DNA of 20,307 nucleotides from DATAFT01 sp035544635. GTDB lineage: Bacteria > Acidobacteriota > Thermoanaerobaculia > Multivoradales > Multivoraceae. The notes below the pieces were generated by a model. It ran no database searches. It was not told the origin of the DNA and was given only the letters and a program-made list of their open reading frames with translations. This document shows, piece after piece, positions 14,102 to 20,307 of the stretch. Every line of letters starts with the position of its first letter. Position 1 is the first letter of the stretch. A program made the position numbers and the translations under genes. The DNA is taken from contig DATKDQ010000229.1 in assembly GCA_035544635.1 (NCBI GenBank), forward strand, positions 1-20,307, in the 5' to 3' direction.

Positions 14102-15034
14102 ATGCCGGTGCCACGCATCGTCGCAGCGGACACCGCCCCGACCGAGGCTGCGACCCGCCGGCCGATCCGGCTCGCTCTGATCACCGGTCTGTCAGGGTCC
14201 GGCAAGAGCTCGGTCGCGAAGTGCTTCGAGGATCTCGGCTACTACTGCATGGACAACCTGCCGCTGTCGCTGCTGCGCCCGCTGCTGCGCAAGCCGCAGG
14301 AGCATCTCGGCGGGCGCGACCGGGTGGCAGTGGTCACCGACGTGCGCGCGCCCGGCTTCGCGCAGGAGCTGCCCGCGCTGCTGCGAGAGGTCGACGAGAC
14401 GTCGATCGAAGCCACGCTGCTCTTCCTCGAAGCTTCCGACGAGTCGCTGATGCGCCGCTTCTCCGAGACGCGCCGGCGCCACCCGCTGACGCTCGAGGTC
14501 GGCACCAGCCTGCACGAGGCGATCGTCGAGGAGCGCAGGCTGCTCGCCCACCTGCGCGGCGCCGCCGACATGATCTTCGACACCAGCGAATGGTCGATCC
14601 ACGAGATCCGGCGCCAGGTGTGGGAGCGGTTCTCCGAGGACGCGCCGGAGCGCCCGCTCCTGGTGGTCTCGATCAACAGCTTCGGTTTCAAGCACGGCAT
14701 CCCGTACGCCACCGATCTGCTCTTCGACGTGCGCTTCCTCGAGAATCCGTACTTCGTGCCCGACCTGCGCGCGCTCACCGGCAGGGACGCGCGCGTGGTG
14801 CAGTACCTCGAGTCGGGAACCGAGTTCAACGAGCTGGTCGGCCGGATCGAGGATCTGCTGCTGTTCCTCCTCCCGCGCTACCGCGACGAGAAGCGGAGCT
14901 ACCTGACGGTGGCGGTAGGCTGCACCGGGGGCCGGCATCGATCGGTCGCGGTGTGCGAGCGGCTGGCTCACCGCCTCGGTGCAGAGGGGTGGGCGGTGCG
15001 GGTCGATCACCGCGACCTGGACAAAGAGGAGTAG
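14102..15034 (+). CDS. rapZ: RNase adapter / P-loop nucleotide-binding protein RapZ
   Basis: In E. coli RapZ binds small RNAs through its C-terminal domain, guides RNase E to them and so tunes glucosamine-6-phosphate synthase; it also senses cell-wall precursor supply. The 310-residue product has Walker A GLSGSGKS (29-36), GYYCMDNLP, VTDVRAPGF, LLFLEASDESLMRRFSETRRRHPL and IFDTSEWSIHEIR. The conserved C-terminal half carries SFGFKHGIPYATDLLFDVRFLENPYF and GCTGGRH (273-279). All key blocks are intact. It is slightly longer than the 284-residue E. coli protein because of an extra N-terminal stretch of about 15-20 residues, so the start could be wrong; no strong Shine-Dalgarno precedes ATG 14102, which a repeat hairpin lies close to. 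Its place between hprK and the PTS genes is conserved in many bacteria. Whether it handles small RNAs here is unknown. Confidence 0.95.
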   Translation: MPVPRIVAADTAPTEAATRRPIRLALITGLSGSGKSSVAKCFEDLGYYCMDNLPLSLLRPLLRKPQEHLGGRDRVAVVTDVRAPGFAQELPALLREVDETSIEATLLFLEASDESLMRRFSETRRRHPLTLEVGTSLHEAIVEERRLLAHLRGAADMIFDTSEWSIHEIRRQVWERFSEDAPERPLLVVSINSFGFKHGIPYATDLLFDVRFLENPYFVPDLRALTGRDARVVQYLESGTEFNELVGRIEDLLLFLLPRYRDEKRSYLTVAVGCTGGRHRSVAVCERLAHRLGAEGWAVRVDHRDLDKEE

Positions 15035-15036
15035 GA

Positions 15037-15055
15037 GGCGCAGCGGACGGCGCGC
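15037..15055 (+). repeat. Diverged third copy of the rapZ-flanking repeat
   Basis: It matches 14072-14090 at 18 of 19 bases, an A replacing a C at 15042, which puts one mismatch in the hairpin stem. It lies 2 bases after the rapZ stop and before the EIIA gene. Confidence 0.6.
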
Positions 15056-15084
15056 CTGAGTTGGGGCGCCGGGAGGAGTCCGGG

Positions 15085-15519
15085 TTGATCAAGAAGCTCA
15101 TCGTCAGTCACGGCCAGGTGGCCGCGCACCTGGTGCACGCTGCCCGCCGAATCAACGCCGAGCCTCTCGGCGACATCCGCGTGCTCTGCCTGGAATGGGA
15201 CATCACGCTGGAGAAGGCCCGGCGCCAGGTCGAGGACGTGCTGCGCGAGCTGGGCAGCGACGGCGGCGTGCTCATCCTCACCGACGTGTTCGGCGCTACG
15301 CCTTCCAACGCGTGCGCTCCGTTCCTCGAGCCCGGCAGGATCGAGATGGTGACCGGCGTGAACCTTCCGATGGTGATGCGCCTCGGCACGCGCCAGGGCC
15401 AGCCGCAGACGGTGAGCGAGCTCGCGGAATGGATCCTGGGGAAGGCGGTCAAGAGCATCGTGCACCTGCGCGAGGCGCCGGGAGGCTGCCGGCCGAAGGA
15501 GCGGGGGGGCGGCGGGTGA
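15085..15519 (+). CDS. PTS EIIA component, mannose (type 4) family
   Basis: A 144-residue EIIA domain of the mannose/fructose/sorbose fold. The phospho-accepting histidine is H9 in LIVSHGQVAAHLV, and the second diagnostic block is LILTDVFGATPSNAC followed by RIEMVTGVNLPMVMRL. In this family the domain usually passes phosphate from HPr to an EIIB, but no EIIB, EIIC or EIID gene is present here. It is therefore probably a regulatory EIIA, as in similar clusters of proteobacteria. The start is TTG at 15085, set by GGGAGGAG (15071-15078) six bases before it. The frame is open much further upstream, but that stretch overlaps rapZ and is arginine/proline-rich shadow. The stop codon overlaps the HPr start (GTGA). 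Confidence 0.92.
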   Translation: MIKKLIVSHGQVAAHLVHAARRINAEPLGDIRVLCLEWDITLEKARRQVEDVLRELGSDGGVLILTDVFGATPSNACAPFLEPGRIEMVTGVNLPMVMRLGTRQGQPQTVSELAEWILGKAVKSIVHLREAPGGCRPKERGGGG

Positions 15520-15785
15520 TCGAGGTGCGGGTGCCGATCGTGAACCGGCTCGGTCTGCACGCCCGCGCCGCCGCGAAGCTGGTGCACACAGCGTCGAGCT
15601 TCGAGTCGGACGTGCACCTTGTCTCCGACGGCGAGGAGGTCGACGCGAAGAGCATCCTCGGCGTGCTGCTCCTGGCGGCGGCGCAGGGCACGTCGCTGGT
15701 GGTGCGCTGCTCCGGTCGGGATGAGCAGGAGGCGCTGGCCGCCGTGACCGCGCTCATCGACTCGCGCTTCGGGGAGGAGTGCTGA
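15516..15785 (+). CDS. ptsH: Phosphocarrier protein HPr
   Basis: An 89-residue HPr, the small cytoplasmic phosphocarrier between enzyme I and the EIIA proteins. The active-site motif NRLGLHARAA places His15 and Arg17 at the canonical positions. DAKSILGVLLLAA places Ser46, the target of HPr kinase, at its canonical position as well. Both control points are therefore intact, and hprK lies in the same cluster. The GTG at 15516 overlaps the EIIA stop by 4 nt, and AAGGAG lies 14 bases upstream. Using this start gives exact family numbering for His15 and Ser46, which is why it was chosen over longer versions of the frame. The 3' end carries GGGGAGGA, probably the ribosome site for ptsI. Confidence 0.96.
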   Translation: MIEVRVPIVNRLGLHARAAAKLVHTASSFESDVHLVSDGEEVDAKSILGVLLLAAAQGTSLVVRCSGRDEQEALAAVTALIDSRFGEEC

Positions 15786-15799
15786 GCGGCGCCGGCGAA

Positions 15800-17557
15800 A
15801 TGCGCGTTCTCGAAGGCCTTCCGGTCTCGCCGGGGGTCGCGATCGGGCGCGCGGTGACGGTCGACGACCCCGGCGACCACGTTTTGCGCTTCCATCTCGA
15901 CTCGCGCCAGGTCGACGCCGAGATCCAGCGGCTCGAGCTTGCCCGCCGGGCTGCGATCGCCGAGCTGGTGAAGGCGCAGCACAAGATGGGGGAAAGCCTG
16001 GGCGAGGACACCGCCGGCATTCTCCACGCCCAGGCGCTGCTGCTCGCCGATCCCGCCTTCGTCGCGCGCATCGAGCAGACCATCCGCGCGCGCCAGGTCA
16101 ACGCCGAGTGGGCCGTGCTGCGCACCACCGAGGAGTACGAGGCGCGGTTCGCGGAGATCGAGACCGAGTACCTGCGGGAGCGCAGCGAGGACCTGCGCAA
16201 CGTGGCGCACTACCTGCTGCGCAGCCTCCAGGGCATCGCGCACCACGAGATCTCCGAGATCGAGGGCGACGTCGTGATCATCGGACGGGATCTGACGCCG
16301 GCCGACGCGTTGCGCTTCGCGCGCGAGAAGGTGGTCGGGTTCGCGCTCGAAGCCGGCGGCGAGACCACCCACACCACGATCATCGTGCGCGGGCTCAATC
16401 TCCCGACCGTCATCAAGCTCGACGGAGTGCTCGATCTCATCACCGACCGCGACCCGGTGATCGTCGACGGCGAGAAGGGCAGGCTCATCCTGCATCCCAC
16501 TCCCGAGGTGCTCGCGCACTACCAGCAGCGCCGCGGCGAGCTCGCGCGGCGAGAGGCGAAGCTGGTCAGAGCCGGACTGGAGCCGCCGCGGACCGCGGAC
16601 GGCGTGGAGATCGAGCTCCTTGCCAACCTCGAGCTGCTCGAAGAGGTCGCGGACGCGCGTCGCTTCGGCTGCGGCGGCGTGGGCCTCTACCGCAGCGAGT
16701 TCTTCTTCATCGAGAAGAGCCCCGACGTCCCGACCGAGGAGGAGCACTACCAGCTCTTCTCGCTTCTGGTCCGGGGCATGGCGCCCCTTCCGGTGACGGT
16801 ACGCACCTTCGATCTCGGCGGGCGCGAGCTCTCGCGCGCGCTCTTTCCCGAGGGGGACGAGGAGAACCCGGTGCTCGGCCTGCGCGGCATCCGGCTCACC
16901 CGCATTCGGCCCGAGATCATGAGGAGCCAGCTCCGCGCGCTGTTCCGCGCCGCGGTCCACGGCGACCTGCGGATCATGGTGCCGCTGGTCACCACGCTGG
17001 ACGAGGTGCGCGACTTTCGTCTGCTGTGCGAGCTGCTGGTGGCGGAGCTCGAGCGCGAAGGGATCGAGCATCGCAAGAACGTGCCGCTCGGCGCGATGAT
17101 CGAGGTTCCCGGGGCGGCCATGATCGCGGACCACATGGCACGCGAGCTCGACTTCCTGTCGATCGGCACCAACGACCTGATCCAGTACGCCCTCGCCGTC
17201 GATCGCAACAACGAGCACGTCTCCGACCTCTACCAGTCGACGCATCCCGCCGTGCTGCGGCTCCTCGATCGCATCGTCGAGGGAACGCGCGGCAAGCGGT
17301 GCGAGCTCTCGATCTGCGGCGAGATGGCCTCCGACCCGCTGATGACGCCGTTCCTGGTCGGCCTCGGCCTGCGCCGGCTCTCGATGAGCCCGCGAGCGAT
17401 CCCGGTGGTCAAGGATCGGGTGCGCCACCTGCGCATCGACCACCTGCGCGAGACGGTCGCGACCTGCCTGGGTCTCGGCACCGCCGACGAGGTGCGCGCC
17501 TATCTCTCTCGCAGGCATCCGCTCGATGGCACGAAGTCTGAGCCGGGTAAGGCGTAA
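15800..17557 (+). CDS. ptsI: Phosphoenolpyruvate-protein phosphotransferase (enzyme I)
   Basis: Enzyme I starts the PTS relay by taking phosphate from PEP onto a histidine and passing it to HPr His15. The 585 residues (E. coli EI has 575) include the N-terminal PVSPGVAIG, the phospho-histidine H191 in GGETTHTTIIVRG, and the PEP-binding barrel. The barrel carries VRTFDLGGREL, GLRGIRLTRIRPEIMRSQLRALFRA, IMVPLVTTLDEVRDF, GAMIEVPGAAMIADH, FLSIGTNDLIQYALAVDRNN and the catalytic-cysteine block SICGEMASDP. There is no GAF domain, so this is ordinary PtsI and not the nitrogen-PTS PtsP. Start: ATG 15800 gives family-like MRVLEGLPVSPG and near-E. coli numbering for the active histidine; GTG 15779, overlapping ptsH, is the alternative but sits directly against GGGGAGGA. 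The phospho-motif has THT where SHT is usual. Confidence 0.96.
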   Translation: MRVLEGLPVSPGVAIGRAVTVDDPGDHVLRFHLDSRQVDAEIQRLELARRAAIAELVKAQHKMGESLGEDTAGILHAQALLLADPAFVARIEQTIRARQVNAEWAVLRTTEEYEARFAEIETEYLRERSEDLRNVAHYLLRSLQGIAHHEISEIEGDVVIIGRDLTPADALRFAREKVVGFALEAGGETTHTTIIVRGLNLPTVIKLDGVLDLITDRDPVIVDGEKGRLILHPTPEVLAHYQQRRGELARREAKLVRAGLEPPRTADGVEIELLANLELLEEVADARRFGCGGVGLYRSEFFFIEKSPDVPTEEEHYQLFSLLVRGMAPLPVTVRTFDLGGRELSRALFPEGDEENPVLGLRGIRLTRIRPEIMRSQLRALFRAAVHGDLRIMVPLVTTLDEVRDFRLLCELLVAELEREGIEHRKNVPLGAMIEVPGAAMIADHMARELDFLSIGTNDLIQYALAVDRNNEHVSDLYQSTHPAVLRLLDRIVEGTRGKRCELSICGEMASDPLMTPFLVGLGLRRLSMSPRAIPVVKDRVRHLRIDHLRETVATCLGLGTADEVRAYLSRRHPLDGTKSEPGKA

Positions 17558-17629
17558 ACGGGGCGTAATTGCGCCAGGGTCGAACTGCTCGCCCGAGCCG
17601 AGCCGTGGCGTGTAGTCGGCTAGCGGAGC

Positions 17630-17635
17630 TACAAT
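17630..17635 (+). promoter_or_regulatory. Possible -10 element of the lipoprotein-miaB unit
   Basis: TACAAT, followed by CG as at 8111. A start site near 17642 would place GAGGGA (17643-17648) at the 5' end of the mRNA, 7 bases before ATG 17656. No good -35 is seen. The 98-base gap 17558-17655 holds nothing else clear. Confidence 0.4.
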
Positions 17636-17655
17636 CGCCGCCGAGGGACGCGGTC

Positions 17656-18576
17656 ATGGGGAACCAACGCCGACGACTCCTGCTCGGCCTCGCGGCGGTC
17701 TGGACGGCGCTCGCGGTCGGCTGCGCCAGCGGCGGCCGGTCGCGCGAGGTGACCCTGCCGCCGCAGACGCTCACCGACGCGCCGACCTCCACTGCGGTGG
17801 AGGAGCAGGCGCTGGTCTCGCCGCGCCGGGAGAACCGCGCGCCAGCCCCGGAGGTATCGGGCGTGGGGGAGGGGAGGGGAGCGGCGGCGCCCGCCGACGA
17901 GGCCCCCGGACGGCGCCAGACGATCGTGATCCAGGCCGGGACGGTAGACGAGATCACGCCCCAGACGCTCTACGAGGCGTCGGCGACCGAGCGCCAGCGG
18001 CGCGCGGGAGCAGAGGCGCCGGTCGCGGTGATCACCAATCGGAACCTCGCCGAGCAGGCCCAGGGCGGGCAGCTCACCATCGTTGGGCCACCGGCAGATG
18101 CCGTGTCCGAGGGCGACGGCGGAGCCGCAGACCAGGGCGCGGCGGCAGATGCAGCAGGCGCGAGCGCAGCGGCATCGACTCTCAACGAAGAGTACTGGCG
18201 GGGTCAGGCGCTGAAGATCCGACTCGACTGGAAGGCCGCGATCGAGACCGTCGACGAGCTGGAACGGGAAGTCGAGGAGCTGCGGCGGCGCTTCTACGAA
18301 GAGGACGATCCCTTCTACCGGGACAACCAGATCAAGCCGGCGTGGGATCGCGCGCTCGACACGCTGGCCGCGACCAGGACCGCCGCCGAGGAGCACGAGC
18401 GCAAGCTGGCGCGATTCCTCGAGGAGGGCCGCCGCTCCGGCGCGCTTCCCGGCTGGCTGCGGGAAGGGGTGGAGTTCGAGCCGCCCGCCACGCCCGATCG
18501 CACGCCGGCCGAGCGGCGACGCTCCGAGGATCCGTGGGAGCCCCGAGTCCTGCACGAGGACCCGCGAGACCCGTGA
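17656..18576 (+). CDS. Putative lipoprotein with coiled-coil C-terminus, family unknown
   Basis: I do not recognise this protein. The 306 residues begin with a signal peptide (NQRRR, then a hydrophobic stretch LLLGLAAVWTALAV) ending at Cys23 in AVGC-AS. This is an imperfect lipobox, with Ala where Leu or Val is usual at -3. Residues about 25-175 are low-complexity, rich in Ala, Gly, Pro and Glu, with a short strand-like piece (QTIVIQAGTVDEITPQTLYEAS) and an Ala-rich linker. Residues about 176-285 are likely helical: LNEEYWRGQALKIRLDWK, then a heptad-like DELEREVEELRRRFYEEDDPFYRD, an IKPAWDRALDTL helix and RSGALPGWLREG. The C-terminus is acidic and Pro-rich. ATG 17656 is chosen over 17569 because GAGGGA lies 7 bases upstream and a signal peptide follows at once. 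Its stop overlaps the miaB GTG. An envelope role is inferred only. Confidence 0.8.
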   Translation: MGNQRRRLLLGLAAVWTALAVGCASGGRSREVTLPPQTLTDAPTSTAVEEQALVSPRRENRAPAPEVSGVGEGRGAAAPADEAPGRRQTIVIQAGTVDEITPQTLYEASATERQRRAGAEAPVAVITNRNLAEQAQGGQLTIVGPPADAVSEGDGGAADQGAAADAAGASAAASTLNEEYWRGQALKIRLDWKAAIETVDELEREVEELRRRFYEEDDPFYRDNQIKPAWDRALDTLAATRTAAEEHERKLARFLEEGRRSGALPGWLREGVEFEPPATPDRTPAERRRSEDPWEPRVLHEDPRDP

Positions 18577-20099
18577 GCGACCGCAGCCGGCGCCCCGGGT
18601 CGCCTCCCACCCCGGCCCTAGCGCCTCAGCGCTTCTACATCGAGACCTGGGGCTGTCAGATGAACGAGCTGGACAGCCAGCGACTCGCGGGACAGCTCTT
18701 GCGCGAAGGCCTGTTGCCCGCGGCGCGGCCCGCCGACGCCGACGTGGTGCTGCTCAACTCGTGCAGCGTGCGCGAGAAGGCCGAGCAGAAGGCGTACTCG
18801 CGGCTCGGCGAGTACCGCCTGCTCAAGCGCCAGCGGCCGGACCTGGTGCTCGGCTTCTGCGGATGCGTGGCCCAGCAGGAGGGCGAGGCGGCGCTCCGGC
18901 GCGTGCCCGAGCTCGACTTCGTCCTGGGCACCGGGCGCGTCGGCGAGCTGCGCCACTCGATCGCCGCGGCGCGCGACGGCAGCCGTACCACCGCGATCGG
19001 GTTCCCCGAGGACCGTCCCTACGACCTCGACGCCATCAGCCGCGACCGATCCCACAAGGGAATGGTCACCGTCATCGAGGGGTGCGATCAGCGCTGCACC
19101 TTCTGCATCGTGCCGCAGACACGCGGCCGCGAGCGCAACCGGCCGCTCGAGGCGATCGTCGCCGAGGTGGGCTCCCTGGTCGAGACCGGCTTCGTCGAGA
19201 TCGAGCTGCTCGGACAGACCGTCAACCATTGGCGCGGGCTCGGTCCAGCGGGGGAGCCGTACGACTTCGCCGACCTGCTCGACGTCGTCGCCTCACTGCC
19301 GGGCGTTCGGCGTCTGCGCTTCGTCACGTCGTACCCGCAGCATTTCGACCAGCGCATGGTGTCGCGCGTCGGAGCGCACCCCAACATCTGTCCATACCTC
19401 CACCTGCCTGTGCAATCGGGCAGCGACTCCGTGCTGCGCCGCATGGGCCGCGGCTACACCGCCGCCGACTATCGCCGACTGGCGCACAGCCTTCGCGCGG
19501 CGCGGCCGGGCCTTGCGCTGTCGACCGACGTCATCGTGGGCTTCCCCGGCGAGAGCGACGACGACTTCGTCGCGACGCTCTCACTGATCGAGGAGCTCCG
19601 ATTCGCCTGCGTGTTCGCCTTCAAATACTCGCCCCGACCCGGCACGGCGGCGCTGCGCCTCGACGGCGACGTCGACGATGCGACCGCGGATCGCCGCCTG
19701 CAGGCGCTGCTTCGACTGCAGGCGCGCATCCAGCTCGAGCTCAACCGCGAGCTCGAAGGGCGCCGGCTCGAGGTCCTGGTCACGGGACACGGGCGAGAGG
19801 GCGGCAGCCGCGTCGGCCGCACCGCGTGCCATCGGCTCGTGCACTTCGCGGTACCGGCGCCGCTCGCCGGGAAGATCGAGGCGGGGTGCCTGGTCGAGGT
19901 GCGCATCGACCGGGGTTTGCCGCACTGCCTGGTCGCGACGCTGCTCGAGGCACCGCCCCTCCACGCCGCGCGCGAGAGCGCCGACGCGGCCGCACGATCG
20001 CCGCGCGTGATCCGCAGCCTGCCGGTGGTGGGCCTGGAGGTGGCGCGCTATCATGATCTTGACCAGCCGCCGCAGCCGATAGCGGGACGGATTACGTGA
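18573..20099 (+). CDS. miaB: tRNA-2-methylthio-N6-dimethylallyladenosine synthase MiaB
   Basis: A radical-SAM enzyme with two 4Fe-4S clusters that methylthiolates i6A37 in tRNAs reading UNN codons. The 508-residue product has the N-terminal methylthiotransferase domain with cluster cysteines C28 (ETWGCQMN), C64 (NSCSVREKAEQK) and C98 (GCVAQQEG), the radical-SAM motif C171-x3-C175-x2-C178 (GCDQRCTFCIVPQTRGRE), and a TRAM domain (about 390-455). The presence of QMNELDS and VREKAEQKA favours MiaB over MtaB or RimO. GTG 18573 is chosen because it gives a 4-nt GTGA overlap with the lipoprotein stop and a family-like N-terminus. A tail of about 45 residues after the TRAM domain is not typical of MiaB. 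miaA is not in the window. Confidence 0.95.
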   Translation: MSDRSRRPGSPPTPALAPQRFYIETWGCQMNELDSQRLAGQLLREGLLPAARPADADVVLLNSCSVREKAEQKAYSRLGEYRLLKRQRPDLVLGFCGCVAQQEGEAALRRVPELDFVLGTGRVGELRHSIAAARDGSRTTAIGFPEDRPYDLDAISRDRSHKGMVTVIEGCDQRCTFCIVPQTRGRERNRPLEAIVAEVGSLVETGFVEIELLGQTVNHWRGLGPAGEPYDFADLLDVVASLPGVRRLRFVTSYPQHFDQRMVSRVGAHPNICPYLHLPVQSGSDSVLRRMGRGYTAADYRRLAHSLRAARPGLALSTDVIVGFPGESDDDFVATLSLIEELRFACVFAFKYSPRPGTAALRLDGDVDDATADRRLQALLRLQARIQLELNRELEGRRLEVLVTGHGREGGSRVGRTACHRLVHFAVPAPLAGKIEAGCLVEVRIDRGLPHCLVATLLEAPPLHAARESADAAARSPRVIRSLPVVGLEVARYHDLDQPPQPIAGRIT

Positions 20100-20122
20100 C
20101 ACAGAACGAGGAGCCGATCAGG

Positions 20123-20307
20123 ATGGAGGTCAAGGGTCTGATGATCGACCCCTCCTCCAACAACCCGATCGTGATCCTCCGTGATCCCGAATCCCAGGCG
20201 TTCCTCCCCATCTGGATCGGTCTCTTCGAAGCCAGCGCCATTCAGCTCGGCCTCGAGTCGGTGGCCTCGCCGCGGCCGCGGACGCACGACCTGCTCGCGT
20301 CGCTGGT
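20123..20307 (+). CDS. Bifunctional nuclease family protein (DUF151), N-terminal part
   Basis: The gene runs off the window; 61 complete codons are seen. It begins MEVKGLMIDPSSNNPIVILR, then FLPIWIGLFEASAIQLGLESV and PRPRTHDLLASL, the typical opening of the BFN/DUF151 domain, named from a plant protein with both RNase and DNase activity. The bacterial role is poorly known. ATG 20123 is preferred because GAGGAG (20108-20113) lies 9 bases before it; GTG 20096, which overlaps the miaB stop as GTGA, would add nine residues (TQNEEPIR-type) and cannot be excluded. It is probably co-transcribed with miaB. Only the N-terminal half can be judged. Confidence 0.85.
   Translation, partial: MEVKGLMIDPSSNNPIVILRDPESQAFLPIWIGLFEASAIQLGLESVASPRPRTHDLLASL

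Noticed and set aside
13792..15084. Long 5' extension of the EIIA frame
   Set aside because: It overlaps rapZ entirely and has shadow composition; the Shine-Dalgarno at 15071 sets the TTG start.
15449..17518. 689-residue open frame on the - strand opposite ptsI
   Set aside because: Antisense shadow; no domain seen, and ptsI is complete on the other strand.
17561..17576. GGCG...CGCC hairpin after ptsI as a terminator
   Set aside because: The stem is only about 4 bp with no U-tract, too weak to call.
20059..20064. TTGACC before the DUF151 gene as a -35 box
   Set aside because: No matching -10 lies 16-19 bases downstream; co-transcription with miaB is simpler.
1..20307. Mobile element, CRISPR array, tRNA or rRNA
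   Set aside because: No transposase, integrase, regularly spaced repeats or RNA-gene sequence was found; the repeats near rapZ are too few and too short.

Overview
This is a 20.3-kb, high-GC window (roughly 70% GC by eye). All supported genes are on the + strand and tightly packed; the longest gap is about 150 bases. It looks like chromosomal core DNA from a Gram-negative (diderm) bacterium. LPS-export genes, RpoN, a CarD regulator and a regulatory PTS with HPr kinase and RapZ occur together, alongside a zinc-ribbon small protein and a bifunctional-nuclease gene after miaB. That mix fits Acidobacteriota (Thermoanaerobaculia/Holophagae-like) best, with a deltaproteobacterial/myxobacterial-type lineage as the alternative. 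The taxon is inference. I see no tRNA, rRNA, CRISPR array, insertion sequence or phage gene.

Layout. (1) 1-1608: the 3' end of an acyl-CoA synthetase gene, then a ZIP metal transporter. (2) 1609-2284: a strong sigma70-type promoter and the transcription regulator carD. (3) 2285-8026: a small membrane-anchored zinc-ribbon protein, then priA (replication restart helicase), accA (fatty-acid synthesis) and recJ (single-strand exonuclease). (4) 8027-11010: the LPS-export genes, a very long LptC/LptA-type fusion and lptB. (5) 11049-17557: rpoN, ptsN, hprK, rapZ, an EIIA of the mannose family, ptsH and ptsI. This is the lpt-rpoN-PTS cluster known from proteobacteria, without the usual hpf gene between rpoN and ptsN and without any EIIB or EIIC sugar permease. 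(6) 17558-20307: an unrecognised coiled-coil lipoprotein, miaB (tRNA ms2i6A synthesis) and the start of a bifunctional nuclease (DUF151) gene.

How the genes fit together. PtsI, HPr and two EIIA proteins form a phosphorelay without a transporter. HPr keeps both His15 (the EI site) and Ser46 (the HprK site), so it can integrate PEP supply and kinase signals; RapZ and sigma54 are natural partners in envelope and nitrogen/carbon control. Neighbouring lpt genes place this next to envelope biogenesis.

Translation starts are a striking feature. GTG and TTG are very common, several junctions are 4-nt GTGA/ATGA overlaps, recJ appears to start at ATC behind a strong Shine-Dalgarno, and accA and the lptC fusion look leaderless. 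Other points worth a second look are the long LptC/LptA fusion, hairpin-forming 20-bp repeats around rapZ, a 5'-terminal hairpin on the carD transcript, and the unassigned lipoprotein family. No wholly new defence or mobile system is visible.
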